Assembly (NCBI GenBank): GCA_937867645.1
Contig: CALMKE010000179.1
Location: 1-54,001 of the forward strand
Source: an uncultured Gemmatimonadota bacterium
Lineage (GTDB): Bacteria > Gemmatimonadota > Gemmatimonadetes > Gemmatimonadales > Gemmatimonadaceae
Reading direction: 5' to 3'
DNA: 54,001 bases
The notes below the pieces were generated by a model, which searched no databases, was not told the DNA's origin, and was given only the letters and a program-made list of their open reading frames with translations. Made by a program: the position numbers and the translations under genes. Position 1 is the stretch's first letter, and each line of letters starts with the position of its first letter. Positions 1-7,024 of the stretch are shown here, piece after piece.

Positions 1-774
1 GACGCGCGCGATCTCGGCCCGGATCCGGTACGGCGCGCTCTCCGGATCGATGTACGGAGCCCGCATCGGATCGGACGGCGCGACCGTATCGCTCGCCGGC
101 AGTACGGGCCGGTTGGCGACGAGCGAATCACCCAGTGACCAGAGCGCGCGCACGCCGGCGACGGTGCGTGTGCGGGAGATGGCGTACGCCGCCGCCCACA
201 CCACTGAGGGATCCTTGTCATCGAAGTAGTCGACCACCGCCTGCGCCGGGACCGGACTGAGCTTCGCTGACGCGAGCAGCAGCTGAAGCCGCGTGCCGGG
301 ATCCTGGTGCCCGCGCGCGAGAGCGTCCACTATCGCGGCCCGCGCGGGGTTCCCGATCTGGCCCAGCGCCCACGCCGCCTCGCGCGCGACCGGCGCGGAC
401 CAGGTCAGCGCTTCGACGAGGTCAGGCACGCTCGCCGTATCCCGTAGCAGGCCGAGCGAGTACGCCGCCTGCGCGCCCACCTCGGCGCCGATGCCGCGCA
501 GCAGCGATCGCAGCGCCGCGATCCTGGGAGCTGCCTTCGCCCGCCCCACCTGCGCTACCGCCCGCGCCGCTTCGGCTCTCACGGCCGTCGCGGTGGAAGC
601 GAGGCCCCGGTCTATCACCGCCGTGTCCAACACGCGCGCATCGGCCATTCGCAGCAGCGCGGCGTATTCCCCGACGTTCTCCTCGCTTAGGACGGCGTTG
701 CCCGGCGGGGCCGTGGCACAAGCCGTAGCCAACAGCCAATAGCCAATAGCCAACAGCTTAGTTGGTTTATTCAC
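1..774 (-). CDS. HEAT-repeat lipoprotein, 3' end outside window
   Basis: This frame is open from a GTG at 774-772 to the window edge (258 codons) with no stop; the C-terminus is missing. The N-terminus has two Lys, then a hydrophobic stretch (LLAIGYWLLATA) and a Cys near residue 19, which fits a lipoprotein signal. From about residue 40 on, Ala/Leu-rich helical repeats such as AAWALGQIGNPARAAIVDAL are typical of HEAT repeats, a protein-binding solenoid. The start overlaps the stop of the upstream thioesterase gene by 8 bases, so the two are probably co-transcribed. The hydrophobic core is encoded by a TTGGCTA-type heptamer array (730-757) that recurs elsewhere in the window. HEAT class is a solid inference; the partner is unknown. 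Confidence 0.8.
   Translation of the reverse strand, partial: MNKPTKLLAIGYWLLATACATAPPGNAVLSEENVGEYAALLRMADARVLDTAVIDRGLASTATAVRAEAARAVAQVGRAKAAPRIAALRSLLRGIGAEVGAQAAYSLGLLRDTASVPDLVEALTWSAPVAREAAWALGQIGNPARAAIVDALARGHQDPGTRLQLLLASAKLSPVPAQAVVDYFDDKDPSVVWAAAYAISRTRTVAGVRALWSLGDSLVANRPVLPASDTVAPSDPMRAPYIDPESAPYRIRAEIARV
723..757 (-). repeat. TTGGCTA-family heptamer array inside a signal peptide
   Basis: Four perfect heptamers (plus strand CAACAGC, CAATAGC, CAATAGC, CAACAGC at 730-757) preceded by one degenerate copy at 723-729. On the coding strand they read TTGGCTR-type units and encode the hydrophobic core of the HEAT lipoprotein signal. The same family occurs at 6981-7015 and 20108-20221. 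Confidence 0.9.
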
Positions 775-1174
775 GCGATCTCTCCAGTGCGTTTCGCAAG
801 TCGGTCGGCATGGTCACCAGCTTGCCGTTCGGATCGGTCGAAGCGAGCGTCGTGCTGGCGGTCACGAGCTTCTCCCCCGTCTCGGCGTTCGTAATGACAT
901 AGTCGAGCGTCATCGTCCGCGAGCGGGCTTCACGCAGAGTCGTGGTGACGCGGATCAGGTTGTCGTACCGGGCCGGCGCGTGAAAGCGGAGGCTGGCTTC
1001 GACCACCGCGAGCGAAACCCCCTGCCGCTCGACCTCCGCGTACGACTGGAATACGCTCCGGATGTACTCGGTTCTCCCGATCTCGCACCAGACGAGGTAA
1101 TTCGCGTGGTACACCACGCGCATCTGATCCGTCTCGGCGTAGCGGACGCGGAATTCGACTTGGCGTGGAGGCAT
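767..1174 (-). CDS. YbgC-type acyl-CoA thioesterase (hot-dog fold)
   Basis: A 135-residue protein with the 4-hydroxybenzoyl-CoA thioesterase signature. The N-terminal RYAETDQMRVVYHANYLVW carries the catalytic Asp near residue 16 and the conserved YHANY, followed by the RTE helix. These enzymes hydrolyse short- or medium-chain acyl-CoA, and YbgC forms often accompany envelope genes. Length is normal for the family. It starts inside one arm of an inverted repeat (1170-1190) and has no visible Shine-Dalgarno sequence; the base context of its ATG nearly mirrors that of the divergent lpxH gene. It ends 8 bases inside the HEAT-lipoprotein gene. Substrate not determinable. Confidence 0.88.
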   Translation of the reverse strand: MPPRQVEFRVRYAETDQMRVVYHANYLVWCEIGRTEYIRSVFQSYAEVERQGVSLAVVEASLRFHAPARYDNLIRVTTTLREARSRTMTLDYVITNAETGEKLVTASTTLASTDPNGKLVTMPTDLRNALERSRE

Positions 1175-1321
1175 TGAGGAAAGCTATCAGGTATCAGGTA
1201 TCAGGTATCAGTGAACGACACCTCTGATACCCGATACCCGATACCCGATACCCGATACCCGATACCTGATACCTGATACCTGATACCTGATACCGGATAT
1301 CTGATAGCTTTCCTCCATGCC
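1170..1321. repeat. Inverted repeat enclosing a GTATCAG/CTGATAC heptamer array
   Basis: Arms at 1170-1190 and 1301-1321 match in 20 of 21 bases and include both divergent start codons (minus ATG 1174-1172, plus ATG 1317-1319). Between them are four TATCAG heptamers (1184-1211), a short unique spacer, then twelve heptamers (1224-1307): CTGATAC, five CCGATAC, four CTGATAC and two degenerate units. The element fills the whole intergenic region between the thioesterase and lpxH genes, so any promoter for either gene must lie in it. I see no convincing -35/-10 pair. Confidence 0.92.
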
Positions 1322-2078
1322 GGATTCCGTCTATATCATTTCGGACACCCACCTCGGCGCCGCGACCCACGAAGTCGAGCGGACATTGCTGGAATTCCTT
1401 CGCGCGCTGCGCGGGCAGGCGAGCACGCTGATCATCAACGGCGATCTGTTCGACTTCTGGTTCGAGTGGAAGACGGTGATTCCTCGCGGCGCGTTCAAGA
1501 CGCTCGGCGCGCTGTCGGAGCTGAAGGACAGCGGAACGGAGATCGTCTGGGTCGCGGGCAACCACGATTGCTGGGGCGGCGAAGTGCTGCGCAAGGACCT
1601 GGGCGTTGACTACCGGATGGATGCCTGGGAAGGCGAGCTGGCCGGATGGAGCGTGCGCGTCGAGCACGGGGACGGGCTGCGGGAGGTCGAGGACAAGGCG
1701 TATCGCCGGCTGCGGACCGTCATCCGCAATCCCGTTTCCATCAGGCTGTTCAGCTGGCTGCACCCCGACTTTGCGACGAAGATCGCGACCGCCACCTCGC
1801 ACACGAGCCGCGGTTATCGGCCGCGCGACGAAGGAATGGGGCTGCGCGCCGTCGCGCACTCGACGCTCGCGGCCGATCCGTCGCTGGACCTGCTGGTGTA
1901 CGCGCACTCGCACGTGGCTTCCCTCGAGCGAGTAGGCCGCGGGGTTTACGCCAACGCCGGCTCGTGGCTCGACGCTCCGACCTACTTGTCTGTGTCCGAG
2001 ACCGCGGTCGAGCTGCACGAGTGGAAAGGCTCGCTCGACTCCGCCGCCACGTCCAGCCTGGAGCGTATCCGGGCCTGA
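1317..2078 (+). CDS. lpxH: UDP-2,3-diacylglucosamine hydrolase (LpxH-type metallophosphatase)
   Basis: A 253-residue calcineurin-like phosphoesterase. Metal-binding motifs in order are SDTHLG near residues 9-14, NGDLFDFW near 41-48, GNHD near 81-84, HGD near 115 and YAHSH near 195. GDLFDFW is characteristic of the LpxH group, which cleaves UDP-2,3-diacylglucosamine to lipid X and UMP at the inner membrane during lipid A synthesis. The gene is convergent with murI, with only five bases between stops, and divergent from the thioesterase. No Shine-Dalgarno is visible, because the upstream bases belong to the inverted-repeat arm. Family is certain; the exact substrate is inferred. Confidence 0.82.
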   Translation: MPDSVYIISDTHLGAATHEVERTLLEFLRALRGQASTLIINGDLFDFWFEWKTVIPRGAFKTLGALSELKDSGTEIVWVAGNHDCWGGEVLRKDLGVDYRMDAWEGELAGWSVRVEHGDGLREVEDKAYRRLRTVIRNPVSIRLFSWLHPDFATKIATATSHTSRGYRPRDEGMGLRAVAHSTLAADPSLDLLVYAHSHVASLERVGRGVYANAGSWLDAPTYLSVSETAVELHEWKGSLDSAATSSLERIRA

Positions 2079-2083
2079 TTCAC

Positions 2084-2890
2084 TCAGGCGCCGAGAGTCA
2101 CCAGCTCCACGCGCTCGAGCGGCGCGCCGAGGAAACGCTGGCCCACCGCAAGGAACTGCTCGGGATCGTCGGACGCGACGAAGCGATAATGCGCTTCCGA
2201 CCTCGTTGCCTCGATTCCGTTTTCCCGCAGCACGCGCGCCGTCTCCGCCGCGGTTTCCTGCGCGCTGTCTATGAGCCGCACGTCCCGGCCGATCGTCTCG
2301 CCGATGACGGTCTTCAGGAGCGGGTAGTGGGTGCAGCCGAGCACGAGCGTGTCGATCTTCCCGCCGGTGAACGGCTCCAGGTAGCCGCGCGCGATCGTGC
2401 GCGTCGGCTCGCTGTCGAGCCAGCCTTCCTCTATGAGCGGGACGAATAGGGGGCAGGCGGCGGTGGAGACGGTCGCATCGGGGGCGAGCTTCGCGATCGC
2501 CTTGTCGTAGGCGCGCGAGCGGATCGTGCCGCGGGTGCCGATGACTCCGATCTTCAAGTGTCGGCTCGCTGCCACCGCGGCGCGGGCGCCCGGCTCGATG
2601 ACGCCGATCACCGGGACGTCCTGCTCGGCGCGAAGCGTCGGCAGCGCATGGGCGGTCGCGGTGTTGCACGCGATCACCATTGCCTTCACTTTCTGCTTCC
2701 GCAGAAACCCGGCGATGTCCTGGCTGTACCGGATTACGGTGTCTTCGCCCTTGGGGCCGTACGGCACTCGCGCGGTATCGCCGAAATAGATGATGCTCTC
2801 GTTCGGCAGCTGCCGGATGATCTCGCGCACCACCGTGAGGCCGCCGAGTCCGGAGTCGAAGACTCCGATAGGGGCGTTGCTGCCGCTCAC
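2084..2890 (-). CDS. murI: Glutamate racemase
   Basis: A 268-residue protein with all racemase signatures: N-terminal GVFDSGLGGLTV, the first catalytic Cys in ACNTATA (about residue 75) and the second in GCTHYP (about residue 186). It interconverts L- and D-glutamate in the cytoplasm to supply D-Glu for peptidoglycan. Its ATG overlaps the 3' end of the DUF5683 gene by four bases, indicating translational coupling. It is the last gene of the minus-strand run and converges on lpxH. Confidence 0.96.
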   Translation of the reverse strand: MSGSNAPIGVFDSGLGGLTVVREIIRQLPNESIIYFGDTARVPYGPKGEDTVIRYSQDIAGFLRKQKVKAMVIACNTATAHALPTLRAEQDVPVIGVIEPGARAAVAASRHLKIGVIGTRGTIRSRAYDKAIAKLAPDATVSTAACPLFVPLIEEGWLDSEPTRTIARGYLEPFTGGKIDTLVLGCTHYPLLKTVIGETIGRDVRLIDSAQETAAETARVLRENGIEATRSEAHYRFVASDDPEQFLAVGQRFLGAPLERVELVTLGA

Positions 2891-3498
2891 CAGGTGATGG
2901 ATCCCGTGACGCGCGCCTCGAGTTTCAGCGGAAGTGGCGGAGCGTTGCCGTGCTGCGGCAGACCGTTCGTCGGGCGGGCCCTGAGACTCACCTTCCCCGG
3001 AAAGTCCCAGAGGTTCGCGGCGACGTACGCGTCCGCGGCGGAGAGCAGATGATTGAAGATGATCAGCGCCACCCAGTCTTCGACGTGCGAGCGGCGGGCG
3101 TTGATCCGCTCGGGCGGGAACCGGCTCGCGACCCAGACGGTCGCGGTGCTGTCGCCCGTGGCCGGATCAACCGTGAACTCCAGCGGCGTGCTGTCGCGCG
3201 CCACGCGCTTCGCTTCGCGCAACGCCGACACCGACTTGATGGTCATTCCGATGCCGAGCGCTTCCACAGCCATGTAGAAGCGCGACGCGTTGCGCTTTCC
3301 AAGCGTGATCTGTCCCCGGCCGGGGATGAGTAGTGACTGGAGAAACGCGCGGCCCGGCGAGATGGGCGCGCCGCTGGGAGCGACTCGCTCCAGAGGCGGC
3401 AACACGCTACTGACCGAGTCCGGTCGCGCGGGCTGGCCCGTGGCCGGCACTGGGGCACGCAGCGTGTCCGGTTGCTGCGACGCGGCGGGCGCGGACAT
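2887..3498 (-). CDS. DUF5683-family envelope protein (start uncertain)
   Basis: The conserved part reads PGRAFLQSLLIPGRGQITLGK followed by a putative helical membrane segment. This matches the DUF5683 family of predicted membrane or envelope proteins found in Bacteroidota and Gemmatimonadota; function unknown. The ATG chosen (3498-3496) lies after a hydrophobic run, ALAFFLLAS, that looks like a signal-peptide core. The true start may therefore be a CTG at 3522-3520 or a GTG at 3585-3583; the latter would lie inside the tRNA-Sec gene. Its 3' end overlaps murI by four bases. Family assignment is moderate and the start is unresolved. Confidence 0.72.
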   Translation of the reverse strand: MSAPAASQQPDTLRAPVPATGQPARPDSVSSVLPPLERVAPSGAPISPGRAFLQSLLIPGRGQITLGKRNASRFYMAVEALGIGMTIKSVSALREAKRVARDSTPLEFTVDPATGDSTATVWVASRFPPERINARRSHVEDWVALIIFNHLLSAADAYVAANLWDFPGKVSLRARPTNGLPQHGNAPPLPLKLEARVTGSITW

Positions 3499-3510
3499 TG
3501 AGGCGAGGAG

Positions 3511-3537
3511 AAAGAAAGCCAGCGCGGCCGCGCTGGC
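3511..3537 (-). terminator. Intrinsic terminator at the tRNA-Sec 3' end
   Basis: A perfect 20-base palindrome at 3518-3537 is followed on the minus strand by TTTCTTT (3517-3511). The palindrome includes the last bases of the tRNA, including its encoded CCA, so terminator and tRNA end overlap. It also lies in the upstream region of the DUF5683 gene. Confidence 0.75.
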
Positions 3538-3630
3538 GGGAGAGTGTGGGAATCGAACCCACCCGGCCCGACTGAGTCGGGTCACACCAGTTTTGAAGAC
3601 TGGGGAAGCCACCAGGCCCCATCCACCCCC
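3534..3630 (-). tRNA. selC: tRNA-Sec (anticodon UCA)
   Basis: The minus strand folds as a selenocysteine tRNA. The anticodon stem is CCAGT/ACTGG around loop CTTCAAA with anticodon TCA at 3596-3594. A long variable arm (CCCGAC/GTCGGG), a T arm GTGGG-TTCGATT-CCCAC, discriminator G and encoded CCA (3536-3534) follow. The D arm is long, with GGGG pairing CCCC. The 8-base acceptor stem proposed here has two mismatches and one G-U pair, so the 5' end may be off by a base or two. It decodes UGA as selenocysteine and lies four bases after selD, which contains such a codon. Confidence 0.92.
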
Positions 3631-3634
3631 GCGG

Positions 3635-4687
3635 CTATTGCAGCACGATCGCAAATTCGGTTCGCTCCGTGACGGTACCCACCTCGACTGCGCCGGCGAC
3701 CTTCGAAAGATAGGCGGCGACGCGGTCGGGCCCCACGGCAACGAGTAACCCGCCGGACGTCTGAGGGTCCGCGAGCAGAGCGCGCTGACCCTCGGTGGCG
3801 GAGCCCCAGTCCACGTGCGGATTCACATACTCCGCGTTTCGACCAGCGCCACCCGTCCGGTTGCCCCGCTCCCAGGCCTCGCGCGCGCCGGCAAAAGCGG
3901 GGACGGCGTCAACCATGATGCGCAGCGTCACAGCGCTCGCGCGCGCGATGTGCAGCGCGTGGCCGAGCAGGCCGAAGCCGGTGACGTCCGTCGCGCAACG
4001 CGAGCCCACGGCGAGCGCCGCGCGGCTGGCCGGACCGTTCAGCGATTTCATCGAGGCAAGCACTTCCTGCTGAGCGGTATCGCCGAGCTCGCCGCGCTTG
4101 ATCGCGGTCGCGAGAATCCCCGTGCCCAATGGCTTCGTGAGCACGAGCCTGTCGCCGGGCTTCGCGCCCGCGTTGGTCAGCAGAAATTTCGGATGGGCGC
4201 GGCCGGTGACCGACAGCCCGTACTTGAGCTCCTCGTCAATGATCGTGTGTCCGCCGATCACGTGCGCGCCGGCTTCGTGGACCTTGTCGAGTCCGCCGCG
4301 CAGGATGTCGGTGAGCACCGCCAGCGGCAGCTTCCCCTCGGGGAACGCGACGATGTTGAGCGCGGTGAGCGGCTGGCCGCCCATCGCGTACACGTCGGAC
4401 AGCGCGTTGGCAGCAGCTATCTGGCCGAACGTGTAGGGGTCGTCCACGATCGGCGCGAAGAAATCGAGCGTCTGCACGAGCGCGAGCTCCTCGGACAGGA
4501 GGAACACGCCGGCGTCGTCGAACGTCTCTCTGCCGACCAGGATTCTTTCATCGCTCGCGCCCGGAATCGGAGCGAGTACTTCCGCCAGGTCCCCTGGACC
4601 CATCTTGGAAGCTCAACCGGCGCAGCGCGCGAACGCGGTGAGCCGGAACAGCTCTTCCCGCGTCTTCGCGGTGCCGGCGTCGGTCAC
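3635..4687 (-). CDS. selD: Selenide, water dikinase, a selenoprotein with in-frame UGA
   Basis: SelD makes selenophosphate from selenide and ATP, the selenium donor for Sec-tRNA. From GTG (4687-4685) the frame passes through TGA at 4615-4613 (codon 25) and continues to 3637-3635, giving 350 residues, normal for SelD. The UGA lies in RCAGUASK, exactly where other SelD proteins have Cys or Sec; Lys28 is the catalytic Lys. Downstream signatures include ETFDDAGVF, DFFAPIVDDP and GGHTIIDEELKYG. A start at the internal ATG 4603 would drop the active site. The gene starts 19 bases after ridA and is followed by tRNA-Sec. A SECIS-like hairpin follows the UGA. The alternative, a nonsense mutation, is unlikely given the conserved flank and the adjacent tRNA-Sec. 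Confidence 0.94.
4579..4615 (-). promoter_or_regulatory. Bacterial SECIS-like element after the selD UGA
   Basis: Directly after the UGA (4615-4613), a lower stem CTTCC (4611-4607) pairs with GGAAG (4583-4579). An upper stem GGTCC (4600-4596) pairs with GGACC (4592-4588). The apical loop is AGG. Seventeen bases separate UGA and loop, and G is the second loop base; both agree with the published bacterial SECIS consensus (G among the first two loop bases, 16-37 base spacing). The element would recruit SelB. Confidence 0.8.
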
Positions 4688-4706
4688 GGTCGGATCTTCG
4701 CGGCGG

Positions 4707-5087
4707 CTAGAGCTTGGCCACGACGTCGATCTCCACGAGCACGCCGCGCGGCAGGCCGGCGGCCTGGATCGTGGAGCGCGCGGGCCGGGCGTCGCCCAGC
4801 CACTTGGCGTACACCTCGTTCATCGCGGGAAAATCCGCCATGTCGTGCAGGTAGACCGTCGTCTTGACCACGTTGCTCCAGGACGCGCCGGCCTCTTTGA
4901 GAACGGCGGCGAGGTTGGTCATCACGCGCTCGGTCTGCAGCTCCACGCCGCCATCCACCACGTGACCGCTCTTGGGATCGAGCGCGATCTGTCCGGCGGT
5001 GAAGAGAAAGCCGCCTGCGACTATTCCCTGGGAGTAGGGGCCGATGGCGGCCGGAGCGTCGCCGGTCTGGATAGTCTTGAGAGGCAT
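4707..5087 (-). CDS. ridA: RidA family reactive enamine/imine deaminase
   Basis: A 126-residue YjgF/YER057c/UK114 protein. Features include GPYSQGIVAGGFLFTAGQI near the N-terminus and the active-site Arg in RPARSTIQAAGLPRG (about residue 104), with Glu in VLVEID. RidA hydrolyses reactive 2-aminoacrylate-type intermediates made by PLP enzymes, forming trimers in the cytoplasm. It stands 19 bases before the selD start and 84 bases after tatD. A link to selenium metabolism is not implied beyond co-transcription. Confidence 0.93.
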   Translation of the reverse strand: MPLKTIQTGDAPAAIGPYSQGIVAGGFLFTAGQIALDPKSGHVVDGGVELQTERVMTNLAAVLKEAGASWSNVVKTTVYLHDMADFPAMNEVYAKWLGDARPARSTIQAAGLPRGVLVEIDVVAKL

Positions 5088-5097
5088 GGCAGTGAGG

Positions 5098-5125
5098 CGG
5101 TTAATGGCTGACGGTTATTGGTTTC
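5098..5125. repeat. Degenerate heptamer run between tatD and ridA
   Basis: Four consecutive seven-base units (CGGTTAA, TGGCTGA, CGGTTAT, TGGTTTC) share a YGGYTDN pattern. They resemble a decayed member of the heptamer arrays seen elsewhere, but similarity is weak enough that chance is possible. Confidence 0.45.
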
Positions 5126-5171
5126 GAGTGCGCCCGTCAAACCTCGCACGAAGAGCGCGCAGAGCCAAGAG

Positions 5172-5945
5172 CTATGGCAGACCGAACAGGCGCCTGGCGT
5201 TGGCGACTACAGCCGCGCCAAGCGCGGCCGGCGACACTCCACGCGCCTCGGCCACCCTCGCGAGCGTGAGACTCACGTACGCCGGCTCGTTGCGCTTGCC
5301 GCGATGCGGAACAGGAGCGAGGTACGGCGAATCGGACTCCACCAGGATGCGGTCCTCCGGAACCGCTCGAATCATGTCGTTCCCGTCCCACTTCCTGAAC
5401 GTCACGATCCCGCTGAAAGAGAGATGCCAGCCGGCCTCGATGGCGACCTCCCCCAGCCGCGCCGGCCCGGTGAAGCAGTGCAGCACGCCGCGCACGCCGG
5501 CCGCGCCGGCTTCCCGCACCATGGATTCCATGTCCGCGTCGGCCTCGCGCGTGTGGACCACGACCGGCTTGCCGAGCTCCAGCGCGAGCGCGAGCTGGGC
5601 GGTGAACGCGCGCCGCTGGGCGTCGCGCGGCGAGTTGTCGTAGTGGTAGTCCAGGCCGCACTCCCCCACCGCGACCGCGCCGCCGAGCAGCAGCTCCCGG
5701 ATCAACCCGGGGTCGCGGAGCGGGTCGAACGAGGCCGCGTCGTGCGGATGCAGGCCTGCCGATGAGTACACGAAGCCCGGATGCGCCTTGGCGAGCTCGA
5801 GGGAGGTTCGGGAATCGGCGGGCGACGTCCCGATCGCGACGATCGCGGCGCACCCTGTCTGCCGTGCCCGCTCTATCGCCTCGCCGCGGTCCGCGTCGAA
5901 CGCGGAATCCACGAGATGGGCATGACTGTCAATGAACGCGGCCAC
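5172..5945 (-). CDS. tatD: TatD family metal-dependent hydrolase/DNase
   Basis: GTG at 5945-5943 gives 257 residues, the usual TatD length; the reading frame extends upstream but without family similarity. Motifs: FIDSHAHLVDSAF at the N-terminus (HxH metal ligands), GLHPHDA, VGECGLDYHYD, VVHTREAD, GVLHCFTG and LVESDSPYLAPVPHRG near the C-terminus. TatD enzymes are two-metal hydrolases with 3'-5' DNase activity in the cytoplasm. It begins 14 bases after the CotH-like gene in the same operon. Confidence 0.93.
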   Translation of the reverse strand: MAAFIDSHAHLVDSAFDADRGEAIERARQTGCAAIVAIGTSPADSRTSLELAKAHPGFVYSSAGLHPHDAASFDPLRDPGLIRELLLGGAVAVGECGLDYHYDNSPRDAQRRAFTAQLALALELGKPVVVHTREADADMESMVREAGAAGVRGVLHCFTGPARLGEVAIEAGWHLSFSGIVTFRKWDGNDMIRAVPEDRILVESDSPYLAPVPHRGKRNEPAYVSLTLARVAEARGVSPAALGAAVVANARRLFGLP

Positions 5946-5959
5946 GCGGTGCCCGCGCG

Positions 5960-7024
5960 CTACTGCGCCTGCTTGCAGCTCCGGAGCAGCTCCGCGGCGT
6001 TCCGGGGGTTGTTGATCGTCCGGTAAAAATCGTCGAAGTACTCCAGCGTGCCGCGCACTACGTCCGGATTCATCAGTCGCCCGATGTGATCGGAGTACAG
6101 CTCGTAGATCTCCGGCTTCTTCTCGTTGACCAGCGCGATCGCGCGGTTGAACTCCTCCGCGGGAACGCAGTAGCCGCGAAAGAGCCGCTGCCTGACCGAC
6201 GTGATGGGCAGCCGGTAGTCCGGCGTGGCGTAGTTCGCGTTCACGGCGCCGGACCAATCGAAGTCGTACGCGACCGCGCGCACCAAGCCGGTCTCCTGAA
6301 CGACGAGCTGGATGTTGTGCAGCCCGGAGACCGACCAGTCGGTTCCGCCGATCATGTACTCGAACAGCCCGACTATCGCATCCGTGAAGGCATCCAGATC
6401 GCCGGCCTTCGCCCCCTTGAGGTCGGCCTGGCGCCCGCCGTTCCGCGCCGCCATGTCATCGTCATCCTCGAGGATGAACCCGTACCGCGTGGCGGTCGTG
6501 CGGCCCGAGGCGCTGTCCACGTAAGTCACGCGCGCGAGTCGCGCGCGGTGGCTGAAAGGCGTCAGCAGGTTGTAGATCCGGTACAGCTGGAATTCCTGCA
6601 GCACGTACTGCTCGCGCGCGTCGTCGTTGCGGCAGTGCACCACGAGGCGGCCGCGATCCACGCGGGCGAACAGCGTCTTCTTCGAGCTGTCCGTCCAGAA
6701 GTTGAGCAGTATCGGGGGCATCTCGCAGTTGGCTCGGCGCCAGCGCCCGCGCGCACGCACGCGCAGCGGAATCGTGATCGGCGACGAGCCGGTGTCGCTG
6801 TAGGTCAGCTTCGCGGCGTAGTACCTGGGCTCGCCGGTACGCGAGCGCGAGAGCGCCCGGAGATTGGTCGTGAGGGTGAACCGCACGACGCTGTCGTTGG
6901 AGAAAAGCTTCTGCAGTTCGTACGGCTTTGGCGTTGTCGTGTCCGCGGCCGACTGCGCCGCAGCTGGCGCAACCGCCGTGCAATAGCCAACAGCCAATAG
7001 CCAACAGCCAACAGCTCGTCTCAT
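5960..7024 (-). CDS. Secreted CotH-like protein-kinase-fold protein
   Basis: 354 residues with a signal peptide whose core (AVGCWLLAVGY) is encoded by a heptamer array (6981-7015), followed by VAPAAAQ as cleavage region. The mature protein contains KPYELQKLF, EFQLYRIYNLLTPFSHRARL, an acidic FILEDDDDMAARNG, GGTDWSVSGLHN and VAYDFDWSGAVN. The last resembles the YDFD metal-binding motif of CotH-type atypical kinases. The call is supported by the neighbour: DUF4956 genes often accompany CotH-like genes and a VTC-type polyphosphate polymerase, though no VTC gene is seen here. The start ATG overlaps the DUF4956 stop by four bases. Homology is by motif impression only. Confidence 0.6.
   Translation of the reverse strand: MRRAVGCWLLAVGYCTAVAPAAAQSAADTTTPKPYELQKLFSNDSVVRFTLTTNLRALSRSRTGEPRYYAAKLTYSDTGSSPITIPLRVRARGRWRRANCEMPPILLNFWTDSSKKTLFARVDRGRLVVHCRNDDAREQYVLQEFQLYRIYNLLTPFSHRARLARVTYVDSASGRTTATRYGFILEDDDDMAARNGGRQADLKGAKAGDLDAFTDAIVGLFEYMIGGTDWSVSGLHNIQLVVQETGLVRAVAYDFDWSGAVNANYATPDYRLPITSVRQRLFRGYCVPAEEFNRAIALVNEKKPEIYELYSDHIGRLMNPDVVRGTLEYFDDFYRTINNPRNAAELLRSCKQAQ
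6981..7015 (-). repeat. TTGGCTA-family heptamer array inside a signal peptide
   Basis: Five contiguous heptamers on the plus strand: CAATAGC, CAACAGC, CAATAGC, CAACAGC, CAACAGC. They lie within codons 4-15 of the CotH-like gene and encode the hydrophobic part of its signal peptide, in the same orientation relative to coding as the array at 723-757. Confidence 0.92.

Noticed and set aside
1184-1307. CRISPR array
   Set aside because: The repeat unit is seven bases with no unique spacers and no cas genes are near; it is a simple heptamer array.
2558-3052. Open frames on the plus strand opposite murI and DUF5683
   Set aside because: They are antisense shadows of high-GC coding DNA with no recognisable domain and no ribosome site.
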